Source of the DNA: Clostridiales bacterium | GTDB taxonomy: Bacteria > Bacillota > Clostridia > Oscillospirales > Acutalibacteraceae | Reading direction: 5' to 3' | Assembly (NCBI GenBank): GCA_019422525.1 | Contig: JAHZDE010000006.1 | Coordinates: 1-44,917, forward strand | DNA length: 44,917 nt | In this document: positions 38,069 to 44,917 of the stretch, piece by piece | Position numbering within the stretch: position 1 is the stretch's first letter | How the letters are laid out: every line of letters starts with the position of its first letter | Position numbers and translations under genes: made by a program | The notes under the pieces: generated by a model | What the model was told of the DNA's origin: nothing | Database searches by the model: none | What the model saw: only the letters and a program-made list of their open reading frames with translations

Positions 38069-39358
38069 TTGGATCGGTTTTTTCACTCGGTAACCTTGGA
38101 CAAAGAAAAGTGTGTGGGCTGTACCAACTGTATCAAACGATGCCCCACCGAGGCAATCCGTGTGCGGGACGGAAAGGCCCAGATTATCTCCGAACGGTGT
38201 ATTGACTGCGGGGAGTGTATCAGGGTATGCCCCCACCACGCGAAAAAGACCCGGTTTGACCATATGGAGCGTCTGAAAGAGTTTGCATATACCATTGCCC
38301 TGCCTGCACCTACGCTGTATGGTCAGTTTAACAATCTGGACGATATTGATTTTGTACTTACCGGCCTGAAAGCGATGGGCTTTAACGAAGTGTTTGAAGT
38401 TTCCCGGGCAGCGGAGCTGGTTTCGGAAGCAACCCGCCGCCTGATGGCGGATGATTCTTTGCCTCGGCCGGTTATCAGTTCGGCTTGTCCGGCGGTGGTG
38501 CGGCTGATTCGGGTACGGTTCCCGGATTTGTGCCCCCATGTGTTGCCTCTGCGCTCGCCTATGGAAACGGCGGCAGGGTTTGCCAAAACCGAAGCCGTTA
38601 AAAAAACGGGGCTGCCCATGGAAAAAATCGGCTGCTTTTTCATCACGCCCTGTCCGGCCAAGGTGACGGACATTAAGCAGCCCATTGGGGTGGAAAAATC
38701 CATGGTGGATGGCGCCATTGCTATCAGCGAGATTTTCCCCACGCTTTCTTCCAAAATGGATAAGCTGACCCAGATTGAACCAATTTCCGAGTCCGGAATT
38801 ATCGGCGTCAGCTGGGCTTCCAGCGGTGGGGAAGCGGCGGCGCTTCTCAACGACAAATATCTGGCAGCGGACGGCATTGAAAACGTTATCCGGGTGCTGG
38901 AAGAGCTGGAGGACGAACGGATTCGGGAGCTGGACTTTATCGAGCTCAACGCCTGTTCCGGCGGCTGTGTGGGCGGGGTATTGTGCGTAGAAAATGCCTA
39001 TGTGGCAAAAGCCCGGCTGCAGAGGCTGCGCAAATATCTGCCGGTGTCTAAAAACCACTTGAAGGAGGAAATCCCCAAGGGCATGAACTGGCAGGAATCG
39101 CTGGAGTTTGCGCCGGTGCTCACGCTGTCGGATGATTTGGACGAGGCCATGCAGATGATGATGGACATTGATGAAATCTGCAAAAAGTTCCCGAGCCTGG
39201 ATTGCGGCGCCTGTGGAGCCCCTTCCTGTCATGCATTAGCAGAAGACGTGGTGAAGGGGCTTGCCAAAGAAAGCGATTGTGTGTTTGTACTGCGGGAGGA
39301 AATCCAGCAGATGGCGGACATTTTTCAAAATATTTCGGGCAAGGGAAAGCCTCATTAA
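38069..39358 (+). CDS. [FeFe]-hydrogenase-like protein with 2[4Fe-4S] ferredoxin domain, sensory type
   Basis: 429 residues from the TTG at 38069 (GGGAGG before it); GTG 38051 and ATG 38054 are alternatives without ribosome sites. Ferredoxin domain: Cys 15, 18, 21, 25 and 44, 47, 50, 54. H-cluster domain: motif L1 SSACP (Cys140), L2 TPCPAK (Cys195) and L3 NACSGGC (Cys296, Cys300). All four cluster-binding Cys are present, but the proton-relay Cys of L1 (TSCCP) is Ala, the Met of L3 is Asn and the GGG turn is broken. A C-terminal Fe-S domain has Cys 379, 382, 387 and 404 (CGACGAPSC). These changes are seen in putative sensory hydrogenases. It is flanked by ATPase, DRTGG and PHP genes. Confidence 0.9.
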   Translation: MDRFFHSVTLDKEKCVGCTNCIKRCPTEAIRVRDGKAQIISERCIDCGECIRVCPHHAKKTRFDHMERLKEFAYTIALPAPTLYGQFNNLDDIDFVLTGLKAMGFNEVFEVSRAAELVSEATRRLMADDSLPRPVISSACPAVVRLIRVRFPDLCPHVLPLRSPMETAAGFAKTEAVKKTGLPMEKIGCFFITPCPAKVTDIKQPIGVEKSMVDGAIAISEIFPTLSSKMDKLTQIEPISESGIIGVSWASSGGEAAALLNDKYLAADGIENVIRVLEELEDERIRELDFIELNACSGGCVGGVLCVENAYVAKARLQRLRKYLPVSKNHLKEEIPKGMNWQESLEFAPVLTLSDDLDEAMQMMMDIDEICKKFPSLDCGACGAPSCHALAEDVVKGLAKESDCVFVLREEIQQMADIFQNISGKGKPH

Positions 39359-39419
39359 AAAACAGCTTGCGGGATGGTGTTTTGCTCTCTCTATATATCA
39401 ATGAAAAGGAAGTGATTCC

Positions 39420-39764
39420 ATGACGGTTCAAAATTTGGTAGATACGCTCTCTCTCAAGGTGCTGGCCGGGGAGGATGATTTGGAGCGGGAAATTCTGGGT
39501 TGTTATGCCGGCGACCTTCTTAGCTGGGTAATGGCCAGAGCGGAAAGCGGCGACGTATGGCTGACGGTAATGGGGAATATTAACGCCGTGGCAGTTGCTT
39601 CCCTGACAGACTGTGCCTGTATTGTGCTGACTGAATCGGCGGCTCTGGATGAGGATGCCAAAAATCGTGCGGACATGCAGGGGATTCCCATTCTCACCAC
39701 GGAACAGGATACCTATGCCATGGCAGTAGCGGTTTCCCGGCTGCTGCCTGAGGCGACGCAATGA
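39420..39764 (+). CDS. DRTGG domain protein (second copy)
   Basis: 114 residues; AAGGAAGTGATTCC precedes the ATG. The same single-domain layout as the protein at 37276, with VQNLVDTLSLKVLAGEDDLEREILGCYAGDLLSWVMARAESGDVWLT and an end with GIPILTTEQDTYAMAVAVSRLL. It is only distantly similar to the first copy, so the two may form a heterodimer or bind different ligands. The region CYAGDLLSWVM is the usual DRTGG position. Its stop overlaps the start of the PHP gene by 4 bases (ATGA). Confidence 0.85.
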   Translation: MTVQNLVDTLSLKVLAGEDDLEREILGCYAGDLLSWVMARAESGDVWLTVMGNINAVAVASLTDCACIVLTESAALDEDAKNRADMQGIPILTTEQDTYAMAVAVSRLLPEATQ

Positions 39765-40480
39765 AGCTGCGGTATGATTTGCATCTTCATTCGTGCCTTT
39801 CCCCCTGCGGGGACACGGATATGACGCCCAACAACATTGTCGGCATGGCGAAGCTGTTGGGGTATGACATCATTGCCCTCACCGACCACAACAGCTGTCT
39901 GAACACACCGGCTGCCGTAAAAGTGGGGCAGCGACTGGGAGTTACGGTGGTGCCGGGGATGGAGCTTTGTACCCGGGAAGAGGCTCACGTGGTATGTTTG
40001 TTTCCCACCGTGGAGGCTGCGCTGGTTTTTGGAGAACGGGTGCGGGAAAAATCTCCGGAGATTCTCAACCGGCCGGAGATTTTCGGTGAACAACTGGTGC
40101 TGGACGAAGAGGACCAGGTGATTGGAAAAGAGGAAAAACTGCTGATTGCGGCGGCGGATATTGGTGTATATGAGGTGCTGCCTCTGGCCAGAAGCTATGG
40201 GGGCACTGCGTTTCCGGCTCACGTGGACAAGGATTCCTATAGCGTTACGGCGAGCCTCGGCGAGATTCCGCCAGAAATTGGGTTCCTTTGTGCCGAGCTG
40301 AGCCCCCGGGCAGACCGAGAAAAAGTGCTGAAGATGTATCCGGCCCTTTCCGGTATGCGGATTTTGCAGGACAGTGATTCCCATTATCTTGAAAATATGC
40401 CGGATGCAGGACCTGTTTTGGAGCTGGAAGAAAATACAGCAGCATGTCTGATAGCGGTATTGGACAGAAAAATAGGATAA
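39761..40480 (+). CDS. PHP domain metal-dependent phosphoesterase
   Basis: 239 residues of the PHP fold (polymerase and histidinol phosphatase). Metal-binding motifs: DLHLHSCLSPCG (His8, His10), ALTDHNS, GMELCTREEAHVV, FPAHVDKDS and the final DSDSHYLEN. This matches the TrpH/YciV-like group, enzymes that remove phosphate from nucleotides or 3',5'-bisphosphates. It ends the five-gene chain with DRTGG, HATPase and hydrogenase-like proteins, where it might break down a signalling nucleotide or dephosphorylate a partner. The start overlaps the DRTGG stop, so translation is coupled. Confidence 0.88.
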   Translation: MKLRYDLHLHSCLSPCGDTDMTPNNIVGMAKLLGYDIIALTDHNSCLNTPAAVKVGQRLGVTVVPGMELCTREEAHVVCLFPTVEAALVFGERVREKSPEILNRPEIFGEQLVLDEEDQVIGKEEKLLIAAADIGVYEVLPLARSYGGTAFPAHVDKDSYSVTASLGEIPPEIGFLCAELSPRADREKVLKMYPALSGMRILQDSDSHYLENMPDAGPVLELEENTAACLIAVLDRKIG

Positions 40481-40664
40481 AATCTTTTTGTTTTGGTATC
40501 TTTAGTTTGCGTTCAAAAAAATGTTACAAAATATGTCGAATCAGATACAACAACGATACATTTTTGTGGTATACTGTTTGGGCGTAATGTGGTTCGTCTG
40601 AAATGGCTCTGTGCTTTTGCGGACGGCGTACCAGAAATCAGATTTTGAAAAAGGATGTGAGCCC

Positions 40665-41708
40665 ATGCCCCAAAATCAGGAATTTGAGGATATTTACAGC
40701 AATTCACCAGAAAGTCAAAAAGGTAACGGTAAGAAAAAAAAGTCCCGCTGGAAAAAAATACTCATTGGCGTTATATCGGTGATATTGGTACTGGCAGGCG
40801 GACTTTTTTGTGTAGCCTGGTACTTTTTGGGAGACATGAATATTGACACCGATTTTCCAAAAACAGACAGTGAATTGGGGGTTGTCAGCAAGGACGGGCA
40901 GGATGATTCTATTACCAATATTGCATTATATGGAATTGATACCCGTACCCATGACGACCAGGGGCATGCGGACGCTACCATGATCCTTTCTATAGATAAA
41001 AAGCACAATAAGCTCAAGCTGATTTCCATTTTGCGGGATACGCAGGTGGAAATTGAAGGCTATGGCAAGGCCAAAATCACCACTTCCTATTGGTGGGGCG
41101 GCGCACCGCTGGCCATTAAGACCTTGAATCAAAATTTTGATTTGAATGTGCGCGACTATGTTCGGGTAAATTTTGACCAACTGGCTGACTTGATTGATGC
41201 ATTAGGCGGCGTGGATATTGAGGTGACCCAGGAAGAACTGGAGGAAATCAATTTCCATATGCATGGTATCGACATTTATGACAAGGATTTGACACAAACC
41301 GGTATGGTAACCCTGAACGGTGATCAGGCCGTTTCCTATGCCAGAATCCGAAATATCGGTACCGATATGGCTCGTGCAAACCGCCAGCAGGAAGTACTGG
41401 CAGCCATGCTGGGCAAGGTGGACAGTATGGGGGTTACGGATTATCCCGGATTGATTAAAGAATTATCCCCCTTAGTAACCACTTCGCTGGATTACGGCGA
41501 GATGATTTCGCTGGCGAGTATTTTGGTGAACAATCCGGAACTGGAAACCTATACCATTCCCGGAGAAGAGGAGGATGCCTGGGGTGGAGAGGACAACGGC
41601 GCCTGGGTGTGGAAGTATGATTTGGAAGCAGCTGGCGAGCATATCCACCGCATTATTTATGAGACAGATGGGGATGAATCTTCTTCTTCCTCTCAGAGTG
41701 CAGAATGA
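40665..41708 (+). CDS. LytR-CpsA-Psr (LCP) family cell-wall ligase
   Basis: 347 residues from the ATG at 40665 (AAGGATGTGA before it). A cytoplasmic Lys-rich start (GKKKKSRWKK) is followed by a membrane helix (about 30-50) and an outer LCP domain: ALYGIDTRTHDDQGHADATMIL (Arg and Asp of the active site), ILRDTQVEIEGYGKAKITTSYWWGG, then VNFDQLADLIDALGGVDIEV and YARIRNIGTDMARANRQQEVL. These enzymes move teichoic acid or capsule polymers from the lipid carrier to peptidoglycan. The Ser-rich tail (ESSSSSQSAE) is short. A TATACT -10 is at 40573-40578. It fits the YfhO, sugar transferase and M23 genes of the window as an envelope gene. Confidence 0.94.
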   Translation: MPQNQEFEDIYSNSPESQKGNGKKKKSRWKKILIGVISVILVLAGGLFCVAWYFLGDMNIDTDFPKTDSELGVVSKDGQDDSITNIALYGIDTRTHDDQGHADATMILSIDKKHNKLKLISILRDTQVEIEGYGKAKITTSYWWGGAPLAIKTLNQNFDLNVRDYVRVNFDQLADLIDALGGVDIEVTQEELEEINFHMHGIDIYDKDLTQTGMVTLNGDQAVSYARIRNIGTDMARANRQQEVLAAMLGKVDSMGVTDYPGLIKELSPLVTTSLDYGEMISLASILVNNPELETYTIPGEEEDAWGGEDNGAWVWKYDLEAAGEHIHRIIYETDGDESSSSSQSAE

Positions 41709-41810
41709 TTCTGTCGAGAAAGCCATAACCAGCCACTTCATAGGCGTTGGGACGGATACTTTCAGGGGCTGCCCTGATTTGGCAATTTGAAAATTCACTC
41801 TTTTTATTAC

Positions 41811-41846
41811 GGGAGCGCAGCAATCAGATTCTGGTTCTGCGCTCCC
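41811..41846 (+). terminator. Hairpin behind the LCP gene
   Basis: Perfect 10-bp stem GGGAGCGCAG (41811-41820) with CTGCGCTCCC (41837-41846). The T tract behind it (AATTTTATG) is weak, so termination may be partial and the next gene may be read through. Confidence 0.6.
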
Positions 41847-41878
41847 AATTTTATGTTGGAATCGGGAGGGAATACCGG

Positions 41879-42298
41879 TTGGTTTTGATTCTGATTATGG
41901 GGTTGTTTCTCTGTCTTGTAGGGTTCTTTTTGCTTTTTACATATGGGAGAATGATTCAAAAGGGAGAACCAATTACAGGGGAAATCTGCGAGATTGATGA
42001 TGGGAGTTTTTCTATGAAAGGCGGAACTTTCCATGAAATTTGGGTGCAATATAATAGACAGGGCGAAACGGTGAAAGTTCCTACTGTACACGGATTTGTC
42101 ACCATTCTCTTTTGGAAAAAGAGAAAGCTTTTAAAGTTGCGAAAAAAGTATTTGGGGAAACAGGTACAGGGATACCTGAAGGCAGGCAAATATCCTAAAG
42201 TGATTTTACGAAAATTTATGTGGAAAAATATTATTCTGAGTTTGTTTTCGCTGTTTTTGGGAGGAAGTTCGATTGTAGCTATCATTTTTGTATCATGA
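41879..42298 (+). CDS. Small membrane protein, DUF3592-like
   Basis: 139 residues from a TTG at 41879 with GGGAGGG 8 bases before it; the frame is open upstream, but that part covers the LCP terminator. Membrane helices are at about 3-22 and near the C-terminus (LSLFSLFLGGSSIVAIIFV). Between them is a beta-rich part with GEICEIDDGSFSMKGGTFHEIWVQYNRQGETVKVPTV, like DUF3592 proteins, then a basic stretch (FWKKRKLLKLRKKYLGKQV). Function unknown. It is somewhat AT-richer than its neighbours. It lies between the LCP ligase and a nucleotidyltransferase on the same strand. Confidence 0.65.
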   Translation: MVLILIMGLFLCLVGFFLLFTYGRMIQKGEPITGEICEIDDGSFSMKGGTFHEIWVQYNRQGETVKVPTVHGFVTILFWKKRKLLKLRKKYLGKQVQGYLKAGKYPKVILRKFMWKNIILSLFSLFLGGSSIVAIIFVS

Positions 42299-42401
42299 AA
42301 TCGAATTTGGTATCGCTTTTTTGTTGTCAATAGCGTATAATAGATAACAGTGAATCGGAAAATTGACCGGCTGGGAAAATAGCCGGATAAGGAGGATGCT
42401 T

Positions 42402-43322
42402 ATGAGACGAGAACCTGTTTTGGTAGTCATGGCAGCCGGCATGGGCAGCCGGTATGGCGGTATGAAACAGATGGACCCGGTGGGCAAACATGGGGAAATT
42501 ATTATTGACTATTCGTTGTTTGACGCGATACGTGCCGGATTTCGCCGGGTGATTTTTATTATCCAGCGCAAAAACGAAAAAGATTTTCGGGAAATGGTTG
42601 GCGACCGAATCAGCCGCTATATGGAAGTACAGTATGCCTTTCAGGATTTGAACGATTTACCGGAAGGTTTTGCGCTGCCGGAAGGGCGCACAAAGCCCTG
42701 GGGAACCGGCCATGCAGTGCTGGCCTGCCGGAATTTGATTGACGCTCCCTTTGCCGTTATCAATGCGGATGATTTTTATGGGCGCGAGGGCTTTGCTAAA
42801 ATCTATCAGTTCCTCAGCAGTCTGGAGGAGGGGGATACCTCCCACTTTGCCATGGTAGGATACATTCTCAAAAATACGCTGACCGACAACGGCTATGTTT
42901 CCCGGGGGGTATGCTCTTTGCAGGGGAGCCGCCTGGTTGGCATTACCGAGCGTACCCGGATTGAAAAGGACGGAGATGGCGCCCACTATAGTGAAGATGA
43001 CGGAAAAACCTGGACGCCTCTTGATGCGGAAAGTACGGTTTCCATGAACTTGTGGGGATTCCCGGCATCTATTTTGAAAGAGATGGAAAGCCGTTTCCGT
43101 GTGTTTTTGGAAAAGGCTATAAACGAAAACCCGTTGAAAGGCGAATATTATCTGCCGAGTGTAGTCAACGAGCTTCTGGCAGAAAATAAGGCGGAGGTAG
43201 AAGTGCTTTCTTCCCATGACAAGTGGTATGGCATGACCTATCGGGAGGATAAACCGGTAGTACAGGCAGCGCTGCAAAAGATGGCAGAAGAAGGGATTTA
43301 TCCAGAGCCGCTGTTTGCATGA
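42402..43322 (+). CDS. Nucleotidyltransferase (UTP-glucose-1-phosphate uridylyltransferase-like)
   Basis: 306 residues; AAGGAGGATGCTT precedes the ATG. N-terminal nucleotide loop VVMAAGMGSRYGGMKQMDPVGKHG is the sugar-phosphate nucleotidyltransferase signature with the GxGxR and Lys. AVINADDFYGREGF is the metal-binding NADDFYG motif, and VSMNLWGFPASIL with GEYYLPSVVNELL matches the family of NTP transferases often named beside UDP-glucose or aminoglycan genes. The sugar substrate is not certain. It may supply nucleotide sugars for the surface polymers made by the envelope genes here. A TATAAT is at 42336-42341. It is followed by a strong bidirectional terminator. Confidence 0.88.
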   Translation: MRREPVLVVMAAGMGSRYGGMKQMDPVGKHGEIIIDYSLFDAIRAGFRRVIFIIQRKNEKDFREMVGDRISRYMEVQYAFQDLNDLPEGFALPEGRTKPWGTGHAVLACRNLIDAPFAVINADDFYGREGFAKIYQFLSSLEEGDTSHFAMVGYILKNTLTDNGYVSRGVCSLQGSRLVGITERTRIEKDGDGAHYSEDDGKTWTPLDAESTVSMNLWGFPASILKEMESRFRVFLEKAINENPLKGEYYLPSVVNELLAENKAEVEVLSSHDKWYGMTYREDKPVVQAALQKMAEEGIYPEPLFA

Positions 43323-43375
43323 ATAAAAACTGCGGAATTGAAATATTCTACAGCAGTAGGTTTACCAACAAAATA

Positions 43376-43419
43376 AAAACAAGCAGGAAGCTTTTTACAA
43401 AAGGCGTCCTGCTTGTTTT
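43376..43419. terminator. Bidirectional intrinsic terminator
   Basis: Perfect 13-bp stem AAAACAAGCAGGA (43376-43388) with TCCTGCTTGTTTT (43407-43419), with T or A runs outside. It serves the nucleotidyltransferase (plus) and the alarmone synthetase (minus), which converge here. Confidence 0.9.
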
Positions 43420-43433
43420 TTATTGGGAGTCGA

Positions 43434-44099
43434 TTATTCCAGCTTTTGAATTTTTCGGAAAATTTCCTGCATACGCACATCGATTTCAGCGATAGAGCGG
43501 GCGCTTTCAAGCATAGCCTCGCAGATTTCCGGCGGGATTTTTTTCTCGGATTTATACCGCAAGTCGTGCTCCAAGCTGGCCCAGAAATCCATGGCCACCG
43601 TGCGAATTTGTACTTCCACCGTTACATGCTCCGTGTGTTCCGAAAGAAAGACCGGGATGCGCAAATCCAAATGCAGACTTCGATAGCCATTATAGTTGGG
43701 GTGTTTGATATAATCCTGTACCTTTATTAGTTCAATATCCGACTGCCTGAGCAGCATATCGGCTACATCATACACATCGTCAATATAACAGCATACCACC
43801 CGAATACCAGCAATATCGTTCAGGTTCTTTTTGGCGGACTCCACACTGATTTCGCAGCCCTTTTTTTTCAGCTTTTTTAAAATACTGGGGGAAGATTTCA
43901 GACGGCTTTCCACATGATGAATGGGATTGCGGGCAAAACGGACATTGAATTCTTCATTTAGAATTTCCAGTTTGGTTTGGATTTCCTTAATAGCGGCTTT
44001 GTAAATATGCTGTAATGCTAAAAATTCCTGAAGACTGTTAAACAGTTCGTCAGCCGCCCCTGCTAACAGGGCGTCATGTTCAGAAATACGGGATTCCAT
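43434..44099 (-). CDS. Small alarmone synthetase ((p)ppGpp synthetase, RelP/RelQ type)
   Basis: 221 residues; AAAGGATATGAGCT precedes the ATG. A single synthetase domain without hydrolase, TGS or ACT parts. Motifs: RLKSSPSILKKLKKKG (ATP binding), NDIAGIRVVCCYIDDVYDVADML (G loop with Asp and Arg), HPNYNGYRSLHLDLRIP (GTP-binding Tyr) and VEVQIRTVAMDFWASLEHDLRYK, with the catalytic Glu and Gln. The sequence is closer to RelP (YwaC) than to RelQ by the VQDYIKHPNYNGYRSLH and FLSEHTEHVTVEVQIRT segments. It makes pppGpp/ppGpp under envelope or other stress. The extended N-terminal helix part (LFNSLQEFLALQHIYKAAIKEIQTKLEILN) is usual. Confidence 0.95.
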   Translation of the reverse strand: MESRISEHDALLAGAADELFNSLQEFLALQHIYKAAIKEIQTKLEILNEEFNVRFARNPIHHVESRLKSSPSILKKLKKKGCEISVESAKKNLNDIAGIRVVCCYIDDVYDVADMLLRQSDIELIKVQDYIKHPNYNGYRSLHLDLRIPVFLSEHTEHVTVEVQIRTVAMDFWASLEHDLRYKSEKKIPPEICEAMLESARSIAEIDVRMQEIFRKIQKLE

Positions 44100-44232
44100 A
44101 GCTCATATCCTTTCTGTAAAACTCACAACAAAGGGTTCCTATATTTCTATCATAACAGACAAAACGCGAAATGTACAGGAAATCTCTGTCGAAAGCGCGT
44201 GGTTTTCTTATTCTGAAAACGGACAGCCCCTC

Positions 44233-44260
44233 ACACAATTTTCAGAGGGTACATAGAATG
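44233..44260 (+). promoter_or_regulatory. Candidate sporulation (sigma-K-like) promoter of the collagen-like gene
   Basis: CATAGAATG at 44252-44260 (CATA-3-T.) with AC about 15 bases before it. This resembles sigma-K promoters that drive exosporium genes in the mother cell. The match is loose; a sigma-A promoter was not seen here. Confidence 0.3.
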
Positions 44261-44316
44261 TGCAGGGGGTAGTTTGCCCTTCGCTTATGATACAGATGCA
44301 AAAAGGAGCGATGCAC

Positions 44317-44917
44317 ATGAATATTTATCGGCCATCCGATCCCTGCAAGCAAAGCTGTGGGCGGGGCTGTCAGTGTCATCCGGAACCCGCTCCCTGCTGC
44401 TGTCCGGGTCCAACCGGTCCACAGGGGCCTCGGGGTCCCATGGGACCAACAGGTCCTCAGGGAGTACAGGGAATCCAGGGGATTGAAGGTCCTACCGGAG
44501 CCACCGGTCCGACAGGCCCGACAGGAGCAGCAGGTACAGATGGAACAGCCGCTACTGTACAGGTGGGCACGGTAACAACTGGAGATCCTGGAACGCAGGT
44601 AACTGTCACAAATTCAGGAAGCGCTCAGGCAGCGATATTTGATTTTGTTATTCCACAAGGTCCCACTGGTCCGACGGGAGCAACGGGTGCAATGGGTCCC
44701 AGCGGCCCCACTGGCCCAACCGGTGCAGCGGGCGCAACAGGTGAAACGGGAGCCACCGGTCCCACTGGTCCTACTGGTCCTACTGGTCCCACCGGCGCAA
44801 CGGGAGCCACCGGTCCCAGCGGCCCCACTGGCCCAACCGGCCCAACGGGTCCGAGCGGTCCCACTGGTCCTACTGGTCCCACCGGCGCAACGGGAGCCAC
44901 CGGTCCCAGCGGCCCCA
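44317..44917 (+). CDS. Collagen-like triple-helix repeat protein, exosporium (BclA)-type, partial
   Basis: 200 codons and then the window edge. AAGGAG stands 8 bases before the ATG. The start is Cys-rich (CKQSCGRGCQC and PCCCPGP, residues about 9-31), then Gly-Pro-Thr/Gly-Ala-Thr triplets. A non-collagen insert (ATVQVGTVTTGDPGTQ to FDFVIPQG, about 80-115) interrupts them, as seen in clostridial proteins where this cassette separates collagen blocks, and triplets then run to the edge. A Gly is kept at each third position. Such proteins form hair-like filaments on the spore exosporium or the cell surface; the trimer-forming C-terminal head would lie outside the window. The Cys-rich start could cross-link to the exosporium. 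Confidence 0.88.
   Translation, partial: MNIYRPSDPCKQSCGRGCQCHPEPAPCCCPGPTGPQGPRGPMGPTGPQGVQGIQGIEGPTGATGPTGPTGAAGTDGTAATVQVGTVTTGDPGTQVTVTNSGSAQAAIFDFVIPQGPTGPTGATGAMGPSGPTGPTGAAGATGETGATGPTGPTGPTGPTGATGATGPSGPTGPTGPTGPSGPTGPTGPTGATGATGPSGP
44781..44917 (+). repeat. 90-bp higher-order repeat in the collagen-like gene
   Basis: The 47 bases at 44781-44827 recur without change at 44871-44917, exactly 90 bases (30 codons, ten triplets) apart. Within them smaller 9- and 18-base units (GGTCCTACT-like) repeat. The copy continues past the window edge. Such repeats expand and shrink by slippage. Confidence 0.85.

Noticed and set aside
44625..44900. Minus-strand open frame rich in Gly-Pro-Val
   Set aside because: It is the reverse strand of the collagen triplets, has no ribosome site, and the plus frame has the Cys-rich start and a good ribosome site.
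44660..44917. Tandem repeats considered as a CRISPR array
   Set aside because: Units are 9-90 bases without unique spacers and code for Gly-x-y triplets, so this is a collagen gene.

Overview
The window looks like a chromosomal stretch of an anaerobic, spore-forming Bacillota, most likely class Clostridia and perhaps the Oscillospiraceae side of it. The taxonomy is inference. The support is strong AGGAGG ribosome sites with ATG/GTG/TTG starts, a T-box leader, sigma-A promoters with 17-bp spacers, a [FeFe]-hydrogenase-like gene cluster typical of Clostridia, and a collagen-like protein of the exosporium type. No rRNA, CRISPR array or intact integrase was seen.

Left part (1-8.1 kb) is accessory DNA in decay. 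It holds debris of an integrative conjugative element: the 5' end of a DnaC-like ATPase, the C-terminal part of a relaxase, a small HTH protein, the tail of a sigma-70 factor and a Maff2-type fragment. Into this are set a GNAT acetyltransferase, a MATE exporter behind a textbook attenuator, and a HEAT-like protein. Two 5' stubs of a low-molecular-weight protein tyrosine phosphatase gene (about 4.1 and 8.0 kb) lose similarity after the same codon, which suggests a repeatedly used insertion site. Between the stubs lies a LysR-flavodoxin-SDR oxidoreductase group.

Middle part (8.1-26.4 kb): two orphan hypothetical genes; a T-box-controlled operon of an iron-type alcohol dehydrogenase and a YkvI-like transporter, with a GntR regulator upstream; an aldo/keto reductase with a palindromic operator; a large YfhO membrane protein; a LysR regulator; a cytoplasmic GH30 glycosidase; a MarR regulator with a perfect 36-bp operator palindrome driving a heterodimeric ABC exporter; tRNA-Leu(UAA); and a sugar transferase / 56-residue protein / M23 peptidase group in which terminator-like hairpins contain the ribosome sites of the next genes.

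Right part (26.7-44.9 kb): a two-component system flanked by a fused MacB/FtsX-type exporter and a divergent FtsX permease-ATPase pair whose promoter carries an 11-bp-spaced direct repeat; serC-serA (serine synthesis); a flavin reductase followed by a five-gene cluster DRTGG / HATPase / [FeFe]-hydrogenase-like / DRTGG / PHP, which looks like a redox or H2 sensing pathway rather than a catabolic hydrogenase; an LCP cell-wall ligase; a small membrane protein; a nucleotidyltransferase; a small alarmone synthetase; and the start of a collagen-like surface protein running off the right edge with 90-bp repeats.
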